Below, piece by piece: positions 1 through 6,205 of a DNA stretch of 6,784 bases (positions within the stretch are counted from its first letter, which is position 1; every line of letters starts with the position of its first letter). A program made the position numbers and the translations under genes. This DNA comes from an uncultured bacterium (lineage in GTDB: Bacteria; Eisenbacteria; RBG-16-71-46; CAIMUX01). The stretch spans positions 1 to 6,784 of the forward strand of contig CAMPIC010000154.1 of NCBI GenBank assembly GCA_946886185.1, in the 5' to 3' direction. The notes below the pieces were generated by a model that was not told the DNA's origin, made no database searches, and saw only the letters and a program-made list of their open reading frames with translations.

Positions 1-3000
1 CTCGTCGCCGCAGCACCGGCCCCGACCGCTCGAGGCACGCAGCTCGGCTACTCCCAAGCGGATCGAGACGAGGAGCTGATCACGGGCCCCTTGGGAGAGC
101 TGATCGACCTGCAGGGGATGTCCCGAGGGATCGAGCACCGAGATCTCGAAGCGCTCGTCGAGCACGACGCGCCGGGAGATGCCGGTTACGGCCTGGAAAT
201 GGTTGGTGATCTGCTCGGCCAGATGCGCGCGGTGGCTCTTTTGATATGCCTGGAGCGCCTGCTCCATCCACTGGTACGCGGTGGCGAGCGCATCGCGCTC
301 TCGCTTGCTCTCGTCGATCTCGTCTTCGAGATTTCGAAGCTCGATCTCGAGCGACGCGACGTTGGGCGTGGCCGACCCTTCGAGGGACGCTTGCTTTCGA
401 TGAAGCTCGCGGATTTTGGTCTCGAGCGCCTGTTCGAGCGCATCATCCGACTCCTCGCCGGCTCGTTCCCGAACGAGCAATGCATCGAGGCGCTGTGCGC
501 GGGATTCGGGATCCGAGTCCTCGGCCCCGCTCAGAAGTGGTTCGCCGCGAGCGAGAAGCTCCAGCTCGCGTACCACGGCTCCAAGCGCCGACTCCTCGGC
601 GGCGAGACGCTCCTCCAGATCCACGCGTGACGAACAGTTTTCGCTCGCGAGCAGCTTCGACTGACTTTCTGCCAGCGCATCGATGCGGGCGGAGAGCGGT
701 TCGATCTCCCGGAGCCGCTTGCGCGTGGCGTGCGCCCATTCGGCCAGGCCGATCGCGTCGCGCGCGGTCTGCGGTCCGGACTCTGCGTCAGGCACCCACG
801 GCGCGTGCTTCGACGCCCCGGGCCAGATCCGCAGAAGATCGTTCCATCGCTGGAGCAACTCGTTCGAGTGCGCGCGGGGCGGACGTTGGGACTGCGCAAG
901 GCGGTCGCGGAGGAGGTCGAGCTGCCGTTCGAGCTGGGACGCGTCCAAGGCTCGTCGGGCCAGCAGCTCGGGATCATCCGCCAGCGTGAACGGACGCAGA
1001 CGGCGCTCGAGGATCTCGATTTCGCTTCGATCGCGAAGCTCCTCGATGCGCGCATCGATCTTTTCTTCGAGACTGGTCCATTCCCGTTCGGAATCGCGGC
1101 GCGCGCGCTCCTCCTGGAAGAAACGTTCCCACGCCGTCTCGTCGAGCCCGCGGAGCCACGCGATCAGCGCACGGTGCGAACCGGCTCGCGGCGCATCCGG
1201 GAGCTCGAGAAGAGGCGCCATCTCCGGAGGAAACGCGCCGTCTCTCCAATCTCCCTGCGCTTCGGGCGCGATCGCCAGGCGCGGTCGGAGCGAACGCAGC
1301 TCGGACGCGAGCGCTTCCGCCTCGTCGTCCAAAGCTTGCCAGCGCCCTTCCATCCGCGAAATCTCGCCGCTGGTCGCCTTCGTGTACGGTCCGAGCTCCG
1401 CGGAAAGCGCCTGCAGCCGATCCTCGAGCTTGCGCTGCGTGAGCCGGAGCTGCGCGAGCGACGGGCGCTCGATTTCGTCGTTCGACTCTCCTGATGACGG
1501 GTTCGTGGTCTCGAGCCGGGAGTGCGAAGCGCTCTCCTGCGAGGCGGAAACGAGGGAAGATGTGCTCGCCTTTCCGCCCAGCCGGCTCCTCAGGAAAATG
1601 AAGAGCAGCGCCGCCGATCCGACTGCAATGAGCACCGCGACAGCGACGGGCAGTCCGAGCCCCAGTGCGATCCCGGCCACGACGGCGCATTCACCGAGAG
1701 CGGCCATCCACGGCACATGCGAATCGCTCCGCCGACCGCCCGGGGAAGCCGTCTCGAGACGCGCCTCGATTGCAGCCGCGTCGCGCTCGGCCTGGCTGCG
1801 CGCGCGCCCCTCCCGCAAGGCTGCCGAGCATTCCTTGAGCTCGCTCTCCAACCGAAACTTCTCGGAGAGGAGATCGCGCCGCCCGTTCTCCTCGAGGTAA
1901 AGCCGTTCCTCCAGCTGCGCGCGAATTTCGCCCGCGCGCGCCTCGATCGCTTCCAGCCGGGAGACTGCTTCGAGGTAGTGCATCGCGCGCACGCGGCATG
2001 CGTCGGCGGACATGGGCTCGGCCATCGGCAGCGCCGCCGCCGCGCGTCGCGCTTGCATCTCCGCAAGCTCTCGCTCGAGCTCGGCGCGTCGCGCCACGGC
2101 GCGTGCCAGGCCCGCATGGGTCTCCGCCAGATCGCCGCGGCCGCGAACCGCGGAGTACTCCTCGAGGCGCACTTCCAGCTCGAGTCGCTGCGCTTCGAGC
2201 TCCTTCCGTTCGGCCGCACCCTTCGCCTCTGCCTCCGCGATCGGCGCCTGCTCCCGCGCCGCCCGCTCCAGATCTTCGAGGTGCGGCTCCGCCGCGCACG
2301 GAGCGTCGAGGCCTGCGCGCTCTCGCGACAGTTTCGTTTGCAGCTGGTACTGTTCGTCCGCGATCTCCTGGATCGTCACCGCGGCCCTGCGGAGCAGCTG
2401 GGCCGTGGAGGAGCGCCGTATCCGCTCCTGCTGGCGCTCCGTCCAGGATTCGAGCATCGCGCAGCGGCGGCGGCGGTGCGCGCGCCGTTCCTGGACGCGC
2501 TGCTGTTCCGCTTGCGCTTCCTCGATCGCGTCGTTTCCCTGATTCAAGCGCTCCAGCTGAAGGCGCCCGTGCTCCATCTGAAGGCGGACCTTCGCGGCGC
2601 GGCTCTCCAGCTCCTCGATCTTTCCCTGATCGCGCTGGTTGGTCGGGCGGACCCCGCCCGGTCGCGCCAGCCCCATCTCTCCGGTGTTGCGCGTGAGCTC
2701 CTTGATCCGTCCGAAGAGTCGTTCGCGCACGTCATCGATGCGCGCATCCTGGCTTCCGGAAAGCAGGTGCTGCAGCTCGCTCCCGAGCTCGTCCCCTCGT
2801 GGGAGCGGCTGCGAGAGACAGAACGTCTGGAGGAAGACGTCCCAGGAAGCGAGACCGAGCAGGTCGCTGAGGACAGGAGGAAACGCCGATCCGGCGCTGC
2901 TGCGTCCCAGGGGATTGTGCTCTCCCTCGAAGAGGATGTCGATCTGACCGCGCGACTCTTCGGTGAGGCGGACTTTGTGCGTGTCGAAATCGCGATGCAG

Positions 3001-3315
3001 CCGGTAGATCTGTCCGTCCCGCTCCCACACCACCTCGCCGAAGAATGCGTCGCTCGATCTGAAGGACCGGAATCGCGCCGTCCCGATGCGGCTCGCATCG
3101 GAAGTGGTGGGAAGTCCGAACCAGGTGGCGGCCAGTCCGAAGAGGAGAGTGCTCTTTCCGACTTCGTTCGCCCCGAAATAGATCGCGTTTCCGTCGGGAA
3201 AGAGGAACCGGGTCAGTTTGTCATACACCCCGAAGCCGGCCAGAGTCAGCTCGCGGAGGCGCAAGGCGGGGAACTCCGTACCGGACACGGCACGCTCGCT
3301 CCGCGATCGGCTCAT
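1..3315 (-). CDS. Rad50/SbcC/YhaN-type coiled-coil AAA ATPase with central membrane hairpin (3' end cut by the window)
   Basis: The frame is open from ATG 3315 to the left edge, giving 1105 residues with no stop. Residues 48-56 are a Walker A motif (GANEVGKST) in the style of Rad50 and YhaN. F161-Q169 (FLQTFCLSQ) sits where the Q-loop is expected. Charged, Glu/Arg/Leu-rich coiled coil runs from about 230 to 525 and again from about 620 to 1035. Residues 1073-1076 are an ABC signature (LSQG, followed by ARDQL). Walker B and the D-loop should follow just outside the window. Between the arms, residues 537-575 are almost wholly hydrophobic with a GLGLP turn, suggesting two short membrane helices, followed by a Ser-rich linker (577-618). 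No CxxC zinc hook is present. By family, this is the ATPase partner of an Mre11-type nuclease acting on DNA ends. The start overlaps the nuclease stop (ATGA) and has a strong GGAGG 7 nt upstream. The membrane anchoring resembles Bacillus YhaN as I recall it. The family call is firm; the membrane role is inferred. Confidence 0.93.
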   Translation of the reverse strand, partial: MSRSRSERAVSGTEFPALRLRELTLAGFGVYDKLTRFLFPDGNAIYFGANEVGKSTLLFGLAATWFGLPTTSDASRIGTARFRSFRSSDAFFGEVVWERDGQIYRLHRDFDTHKVRLTEESRGQIDILFEGEHNPLGRSSAGSAFPPVLSDLLGLASWDVFLQTFCLSQPLPRGDELGSELQHLLSGSQDARIDDVRERLFGRIKELTRNTGEMGLARPGGVRPTNQRDQGKIEELESRAAKVRLQMEHGRLQLERLNQGNDAIEEAQAEQQRVQERRAHRRRRCAMLESWTERQQERIRRSSTAQLLRRAAVTIQEIADEQYQLQTKLSRERAGLDAPCAAEPHLEDLERAAREQAPIAEAEAKGAAERKELEAQRLELEVRLEEYSAVRGRGDLAETHAGLARAVARRAELERELAEMQARRAAAALPMAEPMSADACRVRAMHYLEAVSRLEAIEARAGEIRAQLEERLYLEENGRRDLLSEKFRLESELKECSAALREGRARSQAERDAAAIEARLETASPGGRRSDSHVPWMAALGECAVVAGIALGLGLPVAVAVLIAVGSAALLFIFLRSRLGGKASTSSLVSASQESASHSRLETTNPSSGESNDEIERPSLAQLRLTQRKLEDRLQALSAELGPYTKATSGEISRMEGRWQALDDEAEALASELRSLRPRLAIAPEAQGDWRDGAFPPEMAPLLELPDAPRAGSHRALIAWLRGLDETAWERFFQEERARRDSEREWTSLEEKIDARIEELRDRSEIEILERRLRPFTLADDPELLARRALDASQLERQLDLLRDRLAQSQRPPRAHSNELLQRWNDLLRIWPGASKHAPWVPDAESGPQTARDAIGLAEWAHATRKRLREIEPLSARIDALAESQSKLLASENCSSRVDLEERLAAEESALGAVVRELELLARGEPLLSGAEDSDPESRAQRLDALLVRERAGEESDDALEQALETKIRELHRKQASLEGSATPNVASLEIELRNLEDEIDESKRERDALATAYQWMEQALQAYQKSHRAHLAEQITNHFQAVTGISRRVVLDERFEISVLDPSGHPLQVDQLSQGARDQLLVSIRLGVAELRASSGRGRCCGDE
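1591..1707 (-). other. Putative two-helix transmembrane hairpin inside the coiled-coil ATPase
   Basis: Residues 537-575 of the ATPase contain one charged residue (Glu542) in about 39 positions. They are rich in Ala, Val, Leu, Ile and Gly, with a likely turn at GLGLP (552-556), and are followed at once by Arg576 and Arg578. The segment lies near the midpoint of a protein expected to be about 1150 residues long, exactly where Rad50-like proteins have their hook. Two short helices of about 18 residues with almost no periplasmic loop would leave both coiled-coil arms and the ATPase heads in the cytoplasm. Hydrophobicity is read by eye; a single longer helix or a hydrophobic dimerisation tip are the alternatives. 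Confidence 0.72.
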
Positions 3316-4436
3316 CGTGCCGCCTCCTCGGCGGTGAACGCAGCCAATCCTTCCCGGAGTGCCGCTTCCGCGATGGCTCGCTCTCGTTCGTCCTCCATTT
3401 GCGCGATCGCCGCGCGCGCGATCCGCGCGAACTCCCCGCGCACCGTCGGTTCGGAAGCGAGGCGGTCGAGATCCGCCGAGGCGGAAACCTCGCTTCGCAT
3501 CTCCAGGTGATGGAAGCGGTCCCGCCACCGCTCCTCCAGCGTGTTGACGTCGATCGGAAATCCCGCTATCCCCGTGAACTCGATGCGGAGGATCCGACTC
3601 GCGTCACGGCTCTGCTCGCGCTCGATCTTCGACTGCAGCTCCGCTTCGGAGTCGATCGTGCTCACATTCCAGCGCAGGGTCTCGATCCTCCGACTGGGAA
3701 ACGGCACGCGATGGATCTCCAGCCCCTGGGACGAGATCTCGATCTCGAGGAGCGGCGCTCCTCCCGGATCGGAAAATCCTCCGCCCTCGATCCGTCCCGG
3801 ATAGGCGATCCAGCCCGCTCCGGCACGTATCTCCCGCGGCTTGTGCAGGTGACCGAGCGCGACATAGTCGAGACCCAGCTTTTCGAGGTTCGAGCGGGAG
3901 AGCGGAATCGATCGATCGGACCAGTTGGTGTCGAGCGAACCATGGAGCACCGCGATCGTGCGCGCGGAGCCCGGCTCGATGTCGAACGCGTCGAAGGGAG
4001 GATGGCTGCGTCCGGCGACGTAGGCCATGGCGTAGAGATCGACCTCCACGCCGTCGAGCATCCAGCTCGCCACCTTGCCCGGCAACGGCCGGGTCACGAG
4101 CGTATCGGGCCAGGTCGATTCGTGTTGGCGATAGACGCAGCCGGGGTAGCTGTACTCGTCGTGATTGCCCGGCACGGTGAGGGTGCGCACGCCCGCCTCG
4201 CGCAAGCGTGTCAAGTCGGCGAGCACCGAGTTGACCAGCGCGGCAGGAGGGGCGTAATGGTCGAAGAGGTCCCCGGCGATGATCAGCCCGCCGATCCGCT
4301 CCGACTCGAGCGCGGAGTCGGTGATGCGGCGAAAGAGTGAGTCCGCTTCGCGCGCACGGTCGCCGGCTCGGGAGCCGAGGTAGCGGTGCGCATCTCCCAG
4401 ATGGAGATCGGCGACGTGCAGGATGCGGTTTCTCAA
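3312..4436 (-). CDS. Mre11/SbcD/YhaO-type metallophosphoesterase DNA repair nuclease
   Basis: This 374-residue protein carries the complete calcineurin-like phosphoesterase motif set: D10-x-H12 (HVADLHLG), G55-D-x-x-D59 (AGDLFDH), G90-N-H-D93 (PGNHDEY), H165 (VLHGS) and G195-H-x-H198 (ALGHLHKP). These residues bind two metal ions, usually Mn2+, in Mre11/SbcD enzymes, which trim or cut DNA ends together with a Rad50-type ATPase. The region from about 200 to 374 would be the capping and partner-binding part; I see no further motif in it. Size is normal for the YhaO/SbcD group (about 370-420). I chose the TTG at 4436 because GGGGGAG lies 5 nt upstream and the phosphoesterase fold begins almost immediately (RNRILHVADLH). 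The frame stays open to another TTG at 4547, but that one has no ribosome site and would add 37 unlike-protein residues. The stop overlaps the ATPase start by 4 nt. Being cytosolic (no signal peptide), it would join the membrane through its partner. Confidence 0.95.
   Translation of the reverse strand: MRNRILHVADLHLGDAHRYLGSRAGDRAREADSLFRRITDSALESERIGGLIIAGDLFDHYAPPAALVNSVLADLTRLREAGVRTLTVPGNHDEYSYPGCVYRQHESTWPDTLVTRPLPGKVASWMLDGVEVDLYAMAYVAGRSHPPFDAFDIEPGSARTIAVLHGSLDTNWSDRSIPLSRSNLEKLGLDYVALGHLHKPREIRAGAGWIAYPGRIEGGGFSDPGGAPLLEIEISSQGLEIHRVPFPSRRIETLRWNVSTIDSEAELQSKIEREQSRDASRILRIEFTGIAGFPIDVNTLEERWRDRFHHLEMRSEVSASADLDRLASEPTVRGEFARIARAAIAQMEDERERAIAEAALREGLAAFTAEEAAR
3323..3329 (-). promoter_or_regulatory. 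Shine-Dalgarno site for the coiled-coil ATPase
   Basis: The minus strand reads GAGGAGG, then a 7-nt spacer, then ATG at 3315. The site lies inside the last codons of the nuclease gene. It fixes the ATPase start at the ATGA overlap and suggests translational coupling, with ribosomes ending the nuclease re-initiating on the ATPase. Confidence 0.8.
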
Positions 4437-4441
4437 GGAAG

Positions 4442-4448
4442 CTCCCCC
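4442..4448 (-). promoter_or_regulatory. Shine-Dalgarno site that selects a TTG start for the nuclease
   Basis: The minus strand reads GGGGGAG, then CTTCC, then TTG at 4436. No ATG stands in frame upstream of the first phosphoesterase motif. This site is therefore the main reason for choosing the TTG over the distal TTG at 4547 or a GTG at 4466, neither of which has a convincing purine-rich site. Confidence 0.6.
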
Positions 4449-4513
4449 GGGCAGCCCAACCCACACGGGCCGTCCATTCCGTAATCGGCCGGATTCGGCG
4501 GCGCGTGTAGTCC

Positions 4514-4542
4514 TCGTTCCGTCCCGAACGGGCTTCGTTCCG
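4514..4542 (-). repeat. 21-bp-spaced direct repeat with an inverted core, upstream of the nuclease
   Basis: On the plus strand the octamer tcgttccg occurs at 4514-4521 and again at 4535-4542, exactly 21 bp apart (two helical turns). An inverted copy of its core (cgaacg) lies between them at 4525-4530. The minus strand therefore holds GAACG, CGTTC and GAACG in order, allowing two mutually exclusive 5-bp hairpins or a protein-binding site. It falls in the 124-bp gap between the TPR-TonB gene stop and the nuclease start. A short repeat like this can arise by chance in GC-rich DNA. No -10/-35 pair or terminator was clear in the same gap. Confidence 0.25.
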
Positions 4543-4560
4543 CCCAATTTGGCGAGTGCG

Positions 4561-6105
4561 CTACGGCTTCCCTTTGAAGCTGAACGGAATGACGATGCTG
4601 GAAGAAACAGGGGAGCCGTATCGGACCGCCGGCGCGAATGTCCATTTCATGGCGGCGGAAAGCGCGGACTCGATCAGATCGCGATCCGCGGTGGACCGCT
4701 CGACCTGCGCATCGGTGACCTTCCCGGTCTCGTCGATCGATACCTTGACCAGCACCTCTCCCTCCAGCCCCCGATCCTGAGCCCGTTCGGGGTACGCGGC
4801 CGGAACTTGCGTGATGGGCCGCGGAGGCGTGTCGTATCCCTGTTCCGCCACGCGCGAGCTCATCTCGACGAACTGCAGAACGGCGAGGTCGGCGCCCTCG
4901 AAGCTCCATCCTTCGAGAACGTACCCGACGAGCGGCTGCGTCGCGGCCTTTCCGTTCGCCCCGTGCAGCACCGTGTCGGGAAGAGCGCCCGAGTCGATCT
5001 GGCCGAGCAAGCTGGAGAGCATTGGGTCGGATGCGGGATCGAGCGCGGCGCGGAGCTCGGTCTTCCAGGCGCGCACGAACGGAACGGCGACCGAGGAATC
5101 GATCGCCACTCCGCGCCGATAAGAGTCGAGCGCGAGCTCGGGGACGTTGCCGATCATGCGCAGATGCGCCAGGCCGAGGTGCGTGAGCGCGTCCGCGCTC
5201 CCCGCGGCTTCCAGGAACGCTGCCTGCGCGCGTTCCAAATCTCCTCCTCCCAGAAAGGCGTAGCCCAGATTCCGGCGAATCTTCGGGCCCCAGGGAGGGG
5301 CGACGATCGATCCCTTGGAGGCCTCCAACACCATCATCGCGTCCACGAGTCGCCCGGTTCGCCCGTAGAGCGAAGAGAGCTCGACGACCGCGGAGCCGTA
5401 GGTGGGATTGAGGGAGAGCGCGCGCTTCCACACTCTCTCCGCATCTTCCGGCCGCCCCCAACGCGCGTAGAGCGAGGCGAGGTTGTCATGCAGAGCGGGA
5501 TCCTGGGGCGATTTGCTGATCGCTCGCTCGAAGAGAGTCTCCGCGTCTTCGTACCGGCCCATGCGCGTGAGCACGTAGCCCATATTGGTGAATCCGTCGG
5601 GGGAGGATGGAGACACCTCCGCCATCTGGCGAAATGCCTCGAGCGCTTTGGCGTAGTTCTCGGTCTGGCCGCGCTCCGCCAGTTTCAGATAGAGCACTCC
5701 GAGCGAGTACCGTCCGTCCGTTTTGCGCGGAGCGGCCTCGACCGCCCAACGGTAGTAGCGTTCGGCCTGCGCGACGTTGCCCAGGCCTTCATAGGCTTCG
5801 CCGTATAGCACCGCGGCCAGGGAGAAGTCGGATTGCGCCGCCAGAGTCTCGGTCAGAGAGCGCTCCGCCTCCGCGTCCAATCCGAGGTAGATCGCCTCGT
5901 ATCCTTCGCAGAAGTGGCGGGCGTAGGAGAGCGGGTCGAGATTCAGGATCTCGGCGCAGAGCGATCGGCGCTCGGCCGGATCGCCGCTCTCCGACAGCTT
6001 CTGGATCCTTTCGATGATCGGGTCGGCCTGGGCCGGAAGCGGCACTGAAATCGTGATCACGATCGCGCACATGACGGCGGCTGCGCCACCGAGGGTTCTC
6101 GGCAT
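4561..6105 (-). CDS. Exported TPR-repeat protein with C-terminal TonB domain
   Basis: This 514-residue protein starts at ATG 6105. Residues 1-27 form a Sec signal peptide: short basic start, hydrophobic core of about 15 residues, and an AQA cleavage site before Asp28. Residues 93-335 hold about six TPR-like helix pairs with clear consensus, for example GYVLTRMGRYEDAETLFERA near 176 and the repeat after it (LYARWGRPEDAERVWKRAL). A less repetitive linker follows. Residues 427-514 match the TonB C-terminal fold: the AYPERAQDRGLEGEV opening, VSIDETGKVTDAQV, MKWTFAPAV and a VIPFSFKG end. True TonB has an N-terminal membrane anchor and Pro-rich spacer. Here the domain is instead carried by a secreted TPR scaffold, so energy transduction with ExbBD is unlikely. 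An envelope adaptor that binds other proteins or the cell wall is more plausible. Exact partner unknown. An in-frame ATG at 6111 lies only 1 nt from the ribosome site, and one at 6192 would bury the signal peptide. Confidence 0.92.
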   Translation of the reverse strand: MPRTLGGAAAVMCAIVITISVPLPAQADPIIERIQKLSESGDPAERRSLCAEILNLDPLSYARHFCEGYEAIYLGLDAEAERSLTETLAAQSDFSLAAVLYGEAYEGLGNVAQAERYYRWAVEAAPRKTDGRYSLGVLYLKLAERGQTENYAKALEAFRQMAEVSPSSPDGFTNMGYVLTRMGRYEDAETLFERAISKSPQDPALHDNLASLYARWGRPEDAERVWKRALSLNPTYGSAVVELSSLYGRTGRLVDAMMVLEASKGSIVAPPWGPKIRRNLGYAFLGGGDLERAQAAFLEAAGSADALTHLGLAHLRMIGNVPELALDSYRRGVAIDSSVAVPFVRAWKTELRAALDPASDPMLSSLLGQIDSGALPDTVLHGANGKAATQPLVGYVLEGWSFEGADLAVLQFVEMSSRVAEQGYDTPPRPITQVPAAYPERAQDRGLEGEVLVKVSIDETGKVTDAQVERSTADRDLIESALSAAMKWTFAPAVRYGSPVSSSIVIPFSFKGKP

Positions 6106-6112
6106 CCCCATT

Positions 6113-6118
6113 CTCCTT
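6113..6118 (-). promoter_or_regulatory. Shine-Dalgarno site deciding the TPR-TonB start
   Basis: The minus strand reads AAGGAG with a 7-nt spacer to the ATG at 6105, while the nearby ATG at 6111 is only 1 nt away from it. This places the start at 6105 and gives a compact signal peptide. The longer frame back to 6192 would add a 29-residue Arg-rich extension with no ribosome site near its start. Confidence 0.7.
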
Positions 6119-6182
6119 CTTCCCTGTGGCGAACGGGACCTTTTGCCAGCAAGGGGCCTGACTCGCCTCCCCAGCAATCGGC

Positions 6183-6188
6183 AGGATA
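6183..6188 (-). promoter_or_regulatory. Weak candidate extended -10 promoter element before the TPR-TonB gene
   Basis: The minus strand of the 100-bp gap reads TGC followed by TATCCT, an extended -10-like element about 78 bp upstream of the ATG at 6105. The hexamer 17 bp further upstream (GGATAG) is not a good -35 box. The element could be chance, and the gene may instead be co-transcribed with the isomerase gene upstream. Confidence 0.2.
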
Positions 6189-6205
6189 GCACAGCGACTG
6201 ACGAA

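Noticed and set aside
1..30. Adjacent cysteines near the ATPase C-terminal edge (RCCGDE) as a metal site
   Set aside because: A single Cys pair in a loop after the signature motif, with no other Cys/His ligands visible; more likely incidental.
974..2299. Shorter minus-strand frames overlapping the ATPase (974-1690, 1590-2219, 1691-2299)
   Set aside because: They are out of frame with the continuous 1105-codon ATPase frame and show no domain features.
1522..3510. Very long plus-strand open frame (662 codons) and other plus-strand frames at 683-1900, 3399-4340 and 4423-5808
   Set aside because: They lie antisense to genes with clear motifs, encode low-information Arg/Ser/Leu-rich protein, and are the usual mirror frames of high-GC coding DNA. 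The minus-strand frames carry Walker A, LSQG, phosphoesterase, TPR and TonB signatures.
4525..6137. Shared octamer cgaacggg in both intergenic gaps (4525-4532 and 6130-6137)
   Set aside because: One 8-mer match between two GC-rich gaps of about 100 bp is close to chance expectation, and it sits differently relative to the genes.
6106..6192. 29-residue N-terminal extension of the TPR-TonB protein
   Set aside because: It would place an Arg-rich tail before the signal peptide, and the ribosome site lies just before 6105.
6106..6205. Possible terminator between the isomerase and TPR-TonB genes (GGGG and CCCC blocks near 6150-6170)
   Set aside because: The stem is only about 4 bp with mismatches and there is no T-run after it on the minus strand.
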